From Plectosphaerella cucumerina (taxonomy: Eukaryota > Ascomycota > Sordariomycetes > Glomerellales > Plectosphaerellaceae): a DNA stretch of 64,000 bases. Within the stretch, counting starts at the first letter, position 1; every line of letters begins with the position of its first letter. The position numbers and the translations under genes were made by a program. The stretch covers positions 1,178,001 through 1,242,000 of the forward strand of contig JAGPXD010000003.1 in the NCBI GenBank assembly GCA_020746995.1, read 5' to 3'. The notes beneath the pieces are model-generated. The model was not told where the DNA came from and searched no databases. It saw only the letters and a list, made by a program, of their open reading frames with translations. Shown here in pieces: positions 31,893-43,262 of the stretch.

Positions 31893-32554
31893 GACGATGT
31901 GCCCGTGTCAGAGACGCGCTGGAGTCACGAAGGTGGTTTTACGAGAGGAGACGTCGCGAACACAGCACGGAGAAGTTTAAGTCAAGCAGCTGCGGCTGCG
32001 GCGACAATCCCATTGAGGCCGACCGCCTCGCCGGCAGCCTGGCCTGGCCTCCTCTGTCCTGCCTGCTGCGGTGCTGACCCGACGCTGACGGGGCTGAGGG
32101 CCGTGAAAGGAGGGAATGGGCGCCAGACCGGCAGGCAGCCTGCAGGGATGGGGGACGGGGGGGCACTCATCCTTGTCCCATCGCGCGCGGCCGACTGAGC
32201 TGGCGGTGCAGCAGCCTGCAGCCCTAGCATGGGCGTTCGCCCGCCCCAGGACACGCCATCATTGGGCGCGAGATGCCGCGGGGGCGCGGACTCGGGAGGG
32301 GGCGCACGCGAGGGCGGGTGGTACAAGACACAAGGAGGCGGGTTCACGCTGGCCAGTCGCCGGGGGTGAAGCGGCGCAGAACAAGCTCGTCGGTCGGGAG
32401 GGCGGGAGGCTGTTGATGGGTTGATGCAGAAAGAGAGGGACTTTGAGGGTCGTCCATCCTCGGTGACGAGAGGGGTTAGATGATAAGGGGAAATTGGGTA
32501 TGTTGACAGCTGCCGCCGTCTGGCTTGACAAAGGCCAAAGGAAGACAGTGTTGA
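31893..32554. other. Intergenic, no gene seen
   Basis: These 662 bp hold the promoter side of the NLR gene and the 3' flank of the transaldolase-like gene. Only short frames without domain character are present. Confidence 0.4.
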
Positions 32555-33765
32555 TCAGAATAGCTGCCTGGCCAGCTCCTCCAGCGCATCCTGCTGGTCG
32601 CTGAAGATGTTGATGGCCTGGATCAGTTTCCCCTCGTACACCCCGCCACCACTCCTCGTGAACGCCAGACGCCAGCGGCTCTCGTCCTTGACACAGGCAT
32701 CAAAGCCGTTTTCTTCCCATTTCTCTTCCGGCCCGGCAGCAAAGTAGGCTCCGACGTCTTCTTCCCAGCTGCTCGCGGCTCTTTCGTTGAGACCCTGTAG
32801 CAGGGGCGGCGACACGGTGATATGGTGGATTCCTGCGAGTTGCATGACCTCTTCCACCGACGTCAGGCTCGCCGCGAGGACTTGCGTTCGGTACCCCTTG
32901 CGCTCGTAGTACGACTGCGCCTGGCGGGTGAGGTCGAAGGCCTTGTGCTCGTCGACGTGGCCTGGGACGAAATGCACCTTGAGCTCGTTGACGTATGGAG
33001 CGATGTAGGTGCAGCCCGCGGCGGCGGCTAGGGCAGCCTGTTCCATGCAGAAGAGGGTTGTTGCAAGGGTGGCAATGCCATTGGCTTCGAGGATTCGACA
33101 GGCGGCGATGCCTTCCCAGGTGGAGGGGATCTTGATGCATATGCGCTTAGGGTCGAGCGCAGGGTCGAGATGCTGAAAGATGCTGACGATTCCTGGACAT
33201 TCGATCAGCCATGGTCTACCAGATGAATTGGGGAGACATACTTTCGGCGTTGCGCACCGTCTTCTCTGTCGAATATGCCCATTGGGGGTTCGTCTGGATG
33301 TGCAGATAGTGCGTGACATGGGGTGCAAACTGAATCGAGAGCCGCACCATCTGGGCATCGCATCAGCGTCTTAGCCGCCAAGCTGGTAGAGGGCTTCATA
33401 CCATGACCTCCGTGGCTAGGGTGACGGGGTCGATGTCCTGGTATAGCGGATGGAGCCACTCCTTGGTGTCATTGACGGCGCTGTTGAGGATCTCATGGCA
33501 GTACGGCTTGCCGTTGTCGCCGGTCTTTCTCAGTTCACCGAGAGCAATTGCCTGGGATGGTTAGAATCGAGGCTCTACTATTGGAGGGAGATGACTTGCT
33601 TGGTTGGAAGTGACATCCCGGAATTGGCCCAGGTTTCTCGCAACTATTTGGGTCAGTCATCTGCGCATATGGTAATTTGGGCCGGGGTCTACCTTGAACA
33701 TCCAAAGTGTCGCAGCTGATTTGGCTGGCTGCCCGCAGCTTGTTCAAGAGAGATGAGGAGGCCAT
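32555..33765 (-). CDS. Transaldolase-like protein
   Basis: Five minus-strand exons, 33765-33693, 33643-33600, 33551-33402, 33350-33242 and 33192-32555 (337 residues). The family framework is visible: FRDVTSNQ in place of the usual D-x-T-x-NP, NDTKEWLHPLYQ, and the Schiff-base lysine in RICIKIPSTWEG (Lys146). GIATLATTLFCMEQAALAAAAG, YIAPYVNEL and VLAASLTS follow as barrel strands. True transaldolase moves dihydroxyacetone units in the pentose phosphate pathway. The altered substrate motif and divergent tail suggest a paralogue, perhaps with another substrate. Intron 2 (33552-33599) has a GC donor. It is divergent from FEN1 across 909 bp. Confidence 0.82.
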
Positions 33766-34674
33766 TGTTGAGGTAGGGTTTGATGACGAGAAGACAGGGT
33801 GATCAAGTTGTTGCAAGAGACGCAATGGGTTCAAGTTGTGTATTTCTTATTTCAACTAGGTGAAATCGTGTGCCAGAGAGTCCTGATCCGAGAAGATTCG
33901 GGGGCGGGGGGAGAAGGGACCATTATGGCTGCTGGCTGGATCGGACGTCTGTGGTCCGACAGTTGCTCCTCGCGCACCCGACGGATGCATGGGCACATCT
34001 GGGCCCACGATACTTACCATAAACCCCGCCGGATGCTCCCACTGCTACTGACACCCAGCTCCATGCAGATCATAGGAGGTGGTGTGGCCGGAGGGATGGC
34101 CGAAGCTTGGCCGGAAGTTTGCTGTGGATTGTCACAGTTCGACCTTCGCTCAAACTGGTGCTCGGCTTGAAGAAGACTGTCGGATTCTCATGATCAGAAG
34201 CCACTGGAACCTCTGAAGAATCCGGATTTTGATAACTTTGGTGCAAGGTGTTCTGGGGGACGAGAGATGATGAACTGAGAAATGTCGGAGAAACCTCCGA
34301 CGTCCACCTTGAGGTGTCGACGAGGTTGTTTGCTTCCGCAGCTGCTCCCACCTGTTCCCAGACGTGAGAAAATTAATTAAAGATGGCGGGGGTGCGCGCC
34401 AGGTTCGCGTCATGACCATTTGGGAGAGGTGGATCGTCACGCGTCAAGCTCCTCGGTCGCTCCTTCCTCGAGACTTTTCTGTTCTGCTGCCTGCCCGCCT
34501 GTCACCACCACTTGGGTGCTTTCATTTCCAATACCTCTACATTTTGTTCACCACTTAATTGTCTCTGACTTGTACCTAAGCCTATCTCCTCGGACATCCG
34601 ACCAGATCCCCCCTCGACGCACCCGACGCATCCAACCCGACTGCCACTTCGAACCAACCCCCACTACCGCCGCG
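33766..34674. other. Divergent promoter region between transaldolase-like gene and FEN1
   Basis: No gene is supported in these 909 bp. Pyrimidine-rich sequence precedes the FEN1 ATG from about 34480. No TATA box is evident on either side. Confidence 0.4.
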
Positions 34675-35914
34675 ATGGGCATCAAAAACCTCACACAGAT
34701 CATCCGCGAGGAGGCGCCCGACGCCATCAAAGAGGGAGAGATCAAGAATCAGTTCGGGCGCAAGGTGGCAATCGACGCGTCAATGAGCATCTACTCGTTC
34801 CTCATCGCCGTGCGGTCCGACGGACAGCAGCTGATGAACGAGAGCGGCGAGACCACATCCCACCTCATGGGCATGTTCTACCGCACCCTCCGCATGGTCG
34901 ACAACGGCATCAAGCCCCTTTACGTCTTCGACGGCAAACCCCCCGTGCTCAAGTCGGGCGAGCTCGCCAAGCGCTTCCAGCGCAAGCAGGAGGCCAAGGA
35001 CGGCCTCGAGGAGGCCAAGGAGACGGGTACCGCCGAGGATATCGAGAAGTTCTCGCGTCGCACCGTCCGCGTCACCCGCGAGCACAACGCCGAGTGTCAG
35101 CGCCTGCTCAAGCTCATGGGCGTGCCCTACATCGTCGCTCCCACAGAGGCTGAGGCTCAATGCGCCGCCCTCGCCCGCGCAGGCAAGGTCTACGCCGCCG
35201 CCAGCGAGGACATGGACACCCTGACCTTTGACTCGCCCGTCGTCCTGCGCCACCTGACCTACAGCGAGCAACGCAAGGAGCCCATTCTGGAGATCCACGT
35301 CGACAAGGTCCTCGAGGGACTGGGCATGGACCGCAAGCAGGTACGCATAAGGAACGACTCACCCAGAGTAGCCAATCGCTAACTCCGATGTCTAGTTTGT
35401 CGACCTCTGCATCCTCCTCGGCTGCGATTACCTCGATCCCATTCCCAAGGTCGGCCCCAGCACCGCCCTCAAGCTGATCCGCGACCACAAGACGCTCGAA
35501 GGCGTCGTCGAATTCATGAAGAACGACCCCAAGAAGAAGTACGAGATCCCCGAAGACTGGCCCTACGCCGACGCGCGCGAGCTCTTCCTCAACCCCGACG
35601 TGCGTCCCGCCGACCACCCCGACTGCGACTTCAAGTGGGAGAAGCCCGATATTGAGGGCCTCGTGACCTTCCTGGTGACGGAGAAGGGCTTCTCCGAGGA
35701 CCGCGTACGCGGCGCCGGCGCGCGCCTCGAGAAGAACATGAAGGGCTCGCAGCAGAGCCGCCTCGACGGCTTCTTCAAGGCCATCCCTAAATCGGACGCA
35801 GAAAAGGCCGCGCACAAGCGCAAGCTGGATGAGAAGAACGAGGAGAAGAAGAAGAAGGCCAAGTTGGAGAAGAAGGAGAAGGCGCAGGCCAAGGCCAAGC
35901 CGCGGGGAGCGTAG
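34675..35914 (+). CDS. FEN1: Flap endonuclease 1 (Rad27/FEN1)
   Basis: Two exons, 34675-35340 and 35396-35914 (394 residues). The start MGIKNLTQIIREEAPDAIK, the XPG-N region (VAIDASMSIYSFLIAVR, YVFDGKPP), the XPG-I metal-binding residues (APTEAEAQCA, ASEDMDTLTF) and LLGCDYLDPIPKVGP are all as in eukaryotic FEN1. A PCNA-interacting peptide, QSRLDGFF, lies near residue 340, followed by a Lys-rich nuclear tail. The enzyme removes 5' flaps during Okazaki-fragment maturation and long-patch base excision repair. The intron (gtacgc...tctag) restores the frame exactly. Confidence 0.97.
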
Positions 35915-37160
35915 GCCAGCAGGAGGGAGGTCTGTTTTGTGCTTCAATGACTGGAAGTCGGATATGGGCATGGGGCCTTGGCGGCCATGGGGATATCATG
36001 TTCCTGGGTTTTGTGGTGTTATCTGGGGTTTGGCGTTTTCTGGCCGGCTAAAGCCTGGGCCGGGCGTGCTCTGCACTGCATGTATTGATATCCCGCACGA
36101 CGCGAGATTTGTTCTGGGCAAAGGTCTAGAGATACCAAGGGGAAACAGACGATGCCATCTGATCATTCACATGCGAGGGAGGCCATGAGGTGGGATGTCG
36201 GCAACGAAAAGGGCATCCCAAGGGCCCGGAAGGGATCGAATCTCCGCTTGACGTCCCCCGGATCTGCAGACCCCGGCCGATGCCCCGGTCGGCGCGGGGA
36301 GCGTCGTGTTGACAGAGGGGAATTGCAACGCAGCAGGATGTTGGTTTTGAGCCTCGGCGGTTCGTTGTTGGCACAGGCGAGGGACGACAGCCTGGTGCCG
36401 AGTTGACCTTGAGGACCATTAGCTTCAAGCCAGACCTGAATTCCAGTAAGACTTCTCCTTCGAATGTCAAATGTACAAGCAATAAAATGAAAAATTATTT
36501 TCCTCTATCCTCATTGCCTCATTGCGATTTCGGCCCCCAATTCCCTGATCACCTCGAACAAGCCGAGCTTTACCCGGTCCCGAAACGGAGAAGCCGAGGT
36601 CCATCGCTCCTCGGTCGTCAGTTCCAAAATGATGACATCAGCCGAAGCCGGGACTCGATCACATGCGCATGCGTCGACTCGTCACACACCAAGCGACCCC
36701 CGGAACGAAGACCTCCCACCACCTGACTCTGCCTCTTCCCCACGTCCCCCAGCGATGCTGACCAAACAGAGCACCGCCAGAGGCCGACCCCTTCCCCACA
36801 TCCCCCCCGGTACCGAGTCGCAAGCGGCCCTCTGCGCGTTTCCCCAGGCTCGGCCCTCCCCCCCAAGGTCACGGGGGCTTGGGTTCTCGAAGCAGCACTG
36901 CAGCAGCCGCAGCAGCCAGCAAGCCCCCCGAGTCGTGCAGGGGGTGTGCTCTGGCCTGGCCTGGCATGTGAACGTCTCGACTCCGAGAGCTGGGCTTGCG
37001 CCGGGAAACCTGGACCACCGTGGGGCTCTCTTGTTCCGGCGAAACGCTTTAAGCTGACCACGGACGCCTTTTGTCCTTTTTCCTTCCCACCGACAAACCA
37101 TCTTTCCTCCTTGCCCATCTTCCGATTCCCCATCCTCCTCCCCACATACACATCGCAGCC
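35915..37160. other. Intergenic, no gene seen
   Basis: These 1.25 kb hold the FEN1 3' flank and the promoter of the next plus-strand gene. A minus-strand frame of 324 codons (36618-37592) is partly antisense to coding sequence and shows no family features. A T-loop-like GGATCGAATCTCC at about 36230 has no matching tRNA body. Confidence 0.4.
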
Positions 37161-39013
37161 ATGTCCAAGGTCTTCACGACAGGCGACGTCGCGTCGCACA
37201 ACAAGCCCGATGACCTGTTCATCATCGTCGACGGCGACGTCTACGACCTGACAAAGTTCCAGGATGACCACCCCGGTAAGCCTACCCAATCGCCGCACCT
37301 TCTTCGGCAGAAAGCTGACTCGTTCGTTTGCAGGCGGCAAGAAGATCCTCACGAGGGTCGGCGGAAAGGACGCGTCCAAGCAGTTCTGGAAATACCACAA
37401 CGAGGGCATTCTGAAAAAGTACAAGCCCAAGCTGCTCGTCGGCTCGCTCGACACCAAGCCCAAGGCCGCCGAGCCCGCTCCCGCGCCCGCCCCCAAGAAG
37501 GAGGCCCCCAAGAAGGCCGCCGAGCCCGCCGCCTCGTCGTCGCCCGCCGCCACCGAGGAGTCGGAGCCCTTTGACACCTTCGGCACCCTCATTCCCTACG
37601 CCGACCCCAGCTGGTACCAGTCCGTAAGTAGTCACGGCCCCATCCTTCGCTTCCTATGCCTTCCTAACACCGACAGTACCACTCCCCCTACTTCAACGAG
37701 ACGCACGTGGCCCTCCGCAACGAGGTCCGCGCCTGGATCGAGGCCGAGGTCGAGCCCAACGTGGCCGAGTGGGACGAGGCCAAGGAGGTCCCCGCCCACA
37801 TCTACAAGGCCATGGGCGAGCGCGGCTACCTCGCCGGCCTGCTCGGCACCCACTACCAGAGCGAATACACAAAGACCCCCGTCGCCTCGGTCCCGGCCGA
37901 GAAGTGGGATCTCTTCCACGAGCTGCTGCTCACCGACGAGCTGTCGCGCGCCGCCTCGGGCGGTTTCGTGTGGAACGTCATCGGCGGCTTTGGCATCGGC
38001 TGCCCGCCCCTCGTCAAGTTTGGACAGAAGAAGCTCGTCGACCGTATCCTGCCTGGCATCCTGGCCGGTGATAAGCGCATCTGCCTTGCCATCACCGAGC
38101 CTGATGCGGGCTCTGATGTCGCCAACCTTAGCTGCGAGGCTAAGCTGACGGAGGACGGCAAGCACTTCATCGTCAACGGCGAGAAGAAGTGGATCACAAA
38201 CGGTAGGCATTCTGCTCGGTTCTCAAAAATTACTCAATACTGACTGTCTCAGGTATCTGGTGCGACTACTTCACCACCGCCGTCCGCACTGGCGGCCCCG
38301 GCATGAACGGTGTCAGCCTGCTGCTCATCGAGCGCGACATGGGCGGTGTCAGCACCCGCCGCATGGACTGTCAGGGTGTCTGGTCCAGTGGTACCACCTA
38401 CATCACTTTCGAGGACGTCAAGGTCCCCGTCGAGAACCTCCTCGGCAAGAAGGACAAGGGTTTCAGGGGTAAGCTCACTTCCCAACCTCTCTCACTTCCT
38501 CCCCCGCTAACCCTGCCAGTCATCATGACAAACTTCAACCACGAGCGCATCGGCATCATCATCCAGTGCCTCCGCTTCTCCCGCGTCTGCTACGAGGAAT
38601 CCGTCGCCTACGCCTCCAAGCGCCGCACCTTCGGCAAGAAGCTCATCGAGCACCCCGTCATCCGCCTCAAGCTCGCCCACATGGCCCGCCAGATCGAGGC
38701 CTCGTACAACTGGCTCGAGAACATGATCTACCAGTGCGAGAAGATGGGCGAGACCGAGGCCATGCTCAAGCTCGGCGGCGCCATCGCCGGCCTCAAGGCC
38801 CAGGCCACCGTCACCTTTGAGTTCTGCGCCCGCGAGGCCTCGCAGATCTTCGGTGGTCTCAGCTACTCCCGTGGCGGACAGGGCGGAAAGGTCGAGCGTC
38901 TGTACCGTGATGTCAGGGCGTATGCCATCCCTGGCGGTTCGGAGGAGATTATGCTCGACCTGAGCATTAGGCAGAGCATGCGTGTTGCCAAGGCGCTGGG
39001 CATGAAGCTGTAG
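37161..39013 (+). CDS. Cytochrome b5 - acyl-CoA dehydrogenase fusion protein
   Basis: Five exons, 37161-37275, 37334-37623, 37677-38202, 38253-38468 and 38520-39013 (546 residues). Residues 1-80 are a cytochrome b5 domain. The first heme His is in DHPGG, formed across exons 1-2, and the second in WKYHNEG. An Ala/Pro/Lys linker follows, then an acyl-CoA dehydrogenase domain with VHIYKAMGERGYL-like N-terminal helices, AITEPDAGSDVANL (FAD/substrate region), GEKKWITNG and RRTFGKKLIEHP, and a C-terminal GGLSYSRGG...YAIPGGSEEIM. Such fusions are common in filamentous fungi and are taken to be fatty-acyl or branched-chain acyl-CoA oxidising enzymes that may pass electrons through heme. There is no obvious SKL-type peroxisomal signal and no strong mitochondrial presequence. 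Confidence 0.93.
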
Positions 39014-39106
39014 GGGATTTGCATTATGAGATTGTATGATCAGGGGGGATTTTTTGGGTTTGGCGCTTTTCTGGACATTGGGATACAGAAGCAGATGAAT
39101 TTACAC

Positions 39107-39178
39107 GCATTTTGGACACACAGATAAGCTCTTTTGCTACACCGCATTTTGGACACACAAACAAGCGCTTTTGCTACA
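39107..39178. repeat. Tandem duplication, 37-bp period, two copies
   Basis: Copies at 39107-39141 and 39144-39178 both run from GCATTTTGGACACACA to CTTTTGCTACA with three mismatches. They lie about 100 bp after the stop of the acyl-CoA dehydrogenase fusion gene, probably in or near its 3' UTR. Function is unknown. Confidence 0.85.
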
Positions 39179-40050
39179 TCGGCTGAGTCTGTATACCCTC
39201 ACTTAGCTCCTCCATCGCGTCAGTCTTCCAACGCGTCCTCATCACCGCGACGCGCTGAGACTGTTTACTCCCCTCACCGCATCCAAACACCTCTGCCGAA
39301 GCGAGGCGAATTAAGTCCAAAAAAGATCTGCCCTCCCGGCAACCGCGCCAAGTCCCCAGCCGACCCGGGCCCATCCCCCATCCGGAGCCGCCCCGTCTCC
39401 GGCCCTCCGACGCCGTCGCCGTTCCCGGAACACCGCTCCTCCGACCCTCAACTGCAAAGTCAGTCTTTGCACGCGGCACACGCGAGATGGAGAGACAAGA
39501 CGAACAAACTTTTCCGCCCTCTTCCCTCCTAGTAGTGCCATCTGTCCCAGGGACCAACCAACCAACGCCCTCTACGTCTTGTCGCGCCGGCAACTGTTCA
39601 GCCCGGCGCAGAGCCGCGAGCGGCATATGCCCCCCTTATCACGCCTTTAGCTTCTTCCCTCCTGTCTCAGGGCATGGGCAGCAGGACTGAACCCCTCCGT
39701 GAAGCTGCAGCTTTCCACCCGGGACGAACGGATCAAGCTCCCCCCCTTGACGATCACCCAAGTTGCTCCCCCGTTAGCTGAGGGAAAAACACAACACAGC
39801 TTGAACTCCCGGCCGAGCCAGTCCCCGTCCGGGAAGCCGTGATGGTGCCCCTGACGAACCAAGATGCATCCGTCGATCACCCTTCCGTTCGCATCACCGC
39901 GAGAGATGTCCAGTATATAGAGCCCTTCCTCGCGGCATGTTGTGGCTGTCTTCCCTTCCATACCATCCTCATCAGTCACTCGCTTCGACAACATCCACAA
40001 TCTCCATTCTCTCGCTTCCGACTTCTCTCACTGAGACTCTATCTGTCAAG
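39179..40050 (+). promoter_or_regulatory. Intergenic and promoter of the GPI-protein gene, TATA at 39914
   Basis: No gene is supported. TATATA at 39914-39919 lies 132 bp before the ATG of the cell-wall protein gene and is followed by a CT-rich leader, the usual layout of a strongly expressed fungal gene. Confidence 0.5.
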
Positions 40051-41103
40051 ATGCACTTCTCCAAGATCATGGCTGGAGGCGCCGCCCTCCTCGTCGGCGT
40101 CCAGGCCCAGACTACGGTCACCGCGACTACCACGGCCACCGCCGTGGCTACTCCCTCGACCAGCGCCAGCGCTTCCGCTTCGGCCTCGGCCAGTGGCTCT
40201 GCTTCGGCTTCCGCCTCGAGCTCCGCTTCGGCTTCTGCCAGCGGTTCGGCCTCGGCGTCGTCCGGTAGCAGCTCGGCCTCGGCGTCGGGCAGCAGCTCTG
40301 CTTCGGCCACGGCCACGGTCACTTTCACGCGTACTCGCGAGCACCACACTCGCACCCACACTGACATCGACACCGAGTCGTACCCCGACCACCACACCCG
40401 CACCCGCCCTCACAAGCGCCCTACCACCACCCTCGCCGTGACCATCACGCCTACCACCACTGGCAAGGACTACCCTCGTGAGTGGCCTTCTCTTCCGTTT
40501 CTTATTCCCTGCTAACATCCCCCAGCCCACGAGACCACCACCAAGGTCCACCACGTCACGGCTTGCCCTGACTACAAGGACTGCGAGAAGGTCAAGACCA
40601 AGTACACGTACGAGTACCACTACCACACCGTTTACATCACCACCATCAAGGGCGTCCCCACCACCCGCACGGAGACCATCACCGCCACCACCGAGTACGA
40701 GACGGAGACGGCCACGCTCGTCAAGACCCTTCCCCCCGTCGTCGTCACCTCGTACGCCCCCGGCCAGACCGTCACAAAGGTCATCCCCGGCGAGACCATC
40801 ACCAAGACGGAAAACAACCAGGTCGTCTACGAGACGCTGCCCGGCAAGACCGTCACCGAGACCATCCCTGGCGAGGCCGTCCACATCACCGAGCAGGGTC
40901 CCGTCCAGACGTACTACCCCATCAGCCCTCCCGTTGTCGTCACCGAGACCCCCGAGGAGCCCTCCGTCACCGTCGTCCCTGTGCCTCCTCCCACCGACAC
41001 CCCCATCCAGGCCGGCGCTCCTGCCATGGCTCGCCCCTTCAGCTTCGCCTCTGTTGCAGCTGCTCTGGGTGCCATTGGTCTGGGTATGGCCATGGCCATG
41101 TAA
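40051..41103 (+). CDS. Ser/Ala- and Thr-rich GPI-anchored cell-wall protein
   Basis: Two exons, 40051-40477 and 40526-41103 (334 residues). A signal peptide spans about residues 1-19 (MHFSKIMAGGAALLVGVQAQ). A Thr-rich stretch is followed by a Ser/Ala repeat block (about 37-90), then His/Arg/Thr-rich sequence (REHHTRTHTD). After the intron come Thr/Val-rich strands (YHTVYITTIKG, PGQTVTKVIPGETITK) with a single close Cys pair in ACPDYKDC. The C-terminus is a small-residue site (QAGAP) and a hydrophobic tail ending GLGMAMAM, a typical GPI signal. It is probably a heavily O-mannosylated surface or wall protein. No catalytic domain is seen. Confidence 0.85.
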
Positions 41104-41616
41104 GAGGTCGGGAATGCTTTGGGTCTGAGATGGGAAGCCTAAACGGCAGCCCTTTGGGAGGAAAGAAATGGAAGAATCTGGCAAGGGATGTGGAAAGGAA
41201 TAAGAACGATCCGCATGGACCGGGCTTCTTTTGGAGGTAGTTTAGGATATTCACTTCTAATAATCACAACATAGTTTCAGTACACGATGCTCAGCGACGA
41301 CAAGTAGAGTGAACGCACGATTGTCATCGGGGTATTGCCAAACCCGACGTCAGCGTCATGTCCGACGAGACACAAATCAAGCGCCAATCGGGTTATAGGA
41401 GACGGCTTTCCATCGGGGAGGATGAGAATAGGCTGGGGAACCCCTCACGACGGGAGTGGTGTGATCAGCAGCAGCGCCATTGTTCAAAAGGAGCGAGGGG
41501 CCGGTTGGTTTGAGTTTCCTGGGCAAATTTCCCATCAACTCAGCTGGGGTACACCATCTGCCGTCTTCGCTTCCCATCGTCGACCACCCGACTGAAAGAA
41601 CAAACAGAAGGAGAAA
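41104..41616. other. Intergenic, no gene seen
   Basis: These 513 bp separate the GPI-protein stop from the Dabb-domain ATG. They contain only short frames and no clear TATA box. Confidence 0.4.
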
Positions 41617-42079
41617 ATGCCGATTACCCAAGTCGCCCAAGTCCAGTTCAGGGAGCTGGTGTCTCCAGAGGAGATCCAGGAGGCAAGGCTCTCGACCGTG
41701 GGAAATCGTAGGGGCTGACACGGGTCCTAGATCTGTGACTGCGCGCTCGCGCTCCAGAAGACGTGCCTTCACCCGACCACCAAGAAGCCGCTGGTCAAGT
41801 CGGTCACTGGCGGGGTCGACAACAGTGCCGAGGGTCTCCAGGTGAGAAAGGCACCGATGTCCTTGGATTCAGACTGACTGTGTTGGTCAACTACAGGACG
41901 GGATGACGCATGTTTTCGTCTTCGAATTCGACAACGAAGACGACAAGTGCGTCTACCAGGGGATTGAGCCTCGTCGCGAGTTCACCGAGGCTGTCTCGAG
42001 GGTCGCGGCCAAGTATACCGTAGTCGACTTTACGCAGGGGGTTTTCGAGTATCGGCGTCCTTCTGTCGCTTCTTCGTAA
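41617..42079 (+). CDS. Stress-responsive A/B-barrel (Dabb) domain protein
   Basis: Three exons, 41617-41682, 41731-41841 and 41897-42079 (119 residues). The product contains VSPEEIQE, CALALQKTCLHPTTKKPLVKS, GGVDNSAEGLQDGMTHVFVFEF and FTEAVSRVAAKYTVVDFTQGVFEY, the usual order of a Dabb ferredoxin-like barrel. These small proteins form dimers. Fungal and plant members include polyketide cyclases and stress proteins, but most have unknown roles. The first intron is best placed as a GC-AG intron (gcaagg...cctag, 48 nt), because this gives the family spacing without a gap. A GT donor at 41698 would leave a 33-nt intron, which seems too short. Confidence 0.82.
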
Positions 42080-43262
42080 CATGGGCATTGATCAGGGGTT
42101 CGGTCGGCCTAGGAGTAGAAGTTGCCATTGGAAAGAGTATGTATGATCAATGAGTTGAAAACCGTGGGAAATCGACCTTGGTGTTTTTTGGCCACGAAAG
42201 TGAGGCAGATGCTTGGTGCTCGTTGTCCCCACCCCCTCGAGGGATGCTCCTTCCTCGAGTGACCCATCCGGTTGCCCCCTGACAGCTGGTGTCGCACCTG
42301 CCTGGGACGCCTGGGAGGATGCCCTAGCTCGACAGCTAAAGCGTTGTCGTAACCACCATGCGCACCCTGGCCAATGACCACCCCGCCCCCAGCACCCTTG
42401 AAAGCCAAGGTACGTCATTGCCCCCCGCACCTGCCAACAATGGCGGGAGTCTACCTGAAGGAGGGTTGCCGGGAAGGAGCAACCCATGCAAACAATCAAC
42501 ATGAAAACGGGCATATTAACCAGTGGGGGGAGCTTGCCCCTCAGTACATGTAATTATTTCAATGGGCAAACGCACAGCACCACATGCTGGCAAGGTGGTG
42601 AGCTTGGTGAGACGGGAGGTGGAGTGATGCGATGATCGTCCACGGGACACAGGCTGACGGGAACACGGGGTGATTCCACGGCATCCCACGGGGCGACAGG
42701 TCACTGGGAGACCCCTGGAACAGACCCCGGGCCTTGGGGCGACACCTCGTTGGCGGGCAAGGCGGGCTGCCGGACATTCCACTGGAGGAAGGAACCCAGT
42801 CCGGCGTCTTGGAGCTTGGAGGGGCCCCCGCTGTCCTCGACGGGGCCCGTCCCTGAACCACGCGCCTGGATCTCCCCCTCCATGCCTCTGCCGTCACTGC
42901 CTGACCTTCCATCTTCATTCACCTCGTCCCTGTCAACAACGATTCCTTTCCACGAAACACATCACCATCTTCTCAACCTTTTTGACCTCAGGTTTGTGAA
43001 TATTTCTGGCCGCCCTTACCTACTTATCGACGATTGCCTATTCCATCCAGCGCAGCGCGTCCTTCGACTTCTTTACCCCTCGTCAACAGGAGCGCAGTCG
43101 ACTTGGCGACAACTGGTCCGACCCGACCTTCAATTGCGAAACCACAGCCCTTTCAACCGTCCCTGAAGCATCGCGCATACTGTCGCCGGTCTTCCCTCAT
43201 CACCTGGATACCCTTCTCGGCCATCAACGCCACCGCTACCCGGGCCTACCCCTGCCGTCGCC
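42080..43262. other. Intergenic, no gene seen
   Basis: These 1.2 kb lie between two plus-strand genes. The last 350 bp are CT-rich and probably leader sequence of the next gene. A minus-strand frame (42092-42514) has no domain character. Confidence 0.4.

Noticed and set aside
36180..36260. Possible tRNA (GGATCGAATCTCC resembles a T-loop/B-box)
   Set aside because: No D-arm, anticodon arm or pairing acceptor stem can be found at the right distance on either strand.
40039..41184. Minus-strand frame of 381 codons over the GPI-protein gene
   Set aside because: It is an antisense reading of Ser/Ala/Thr repeats, giving Gly/Asp/Arg-rich sequence. The plus strand has the signal peptide, intron and GPI tail.
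41698..41730. GT-AG intron of 33 nt in the Dabb gene
   Set aside because: It is too short for fungal splicing and would insert five residues (ARLST) absent from the family pattern; the GC-AG model fits better.
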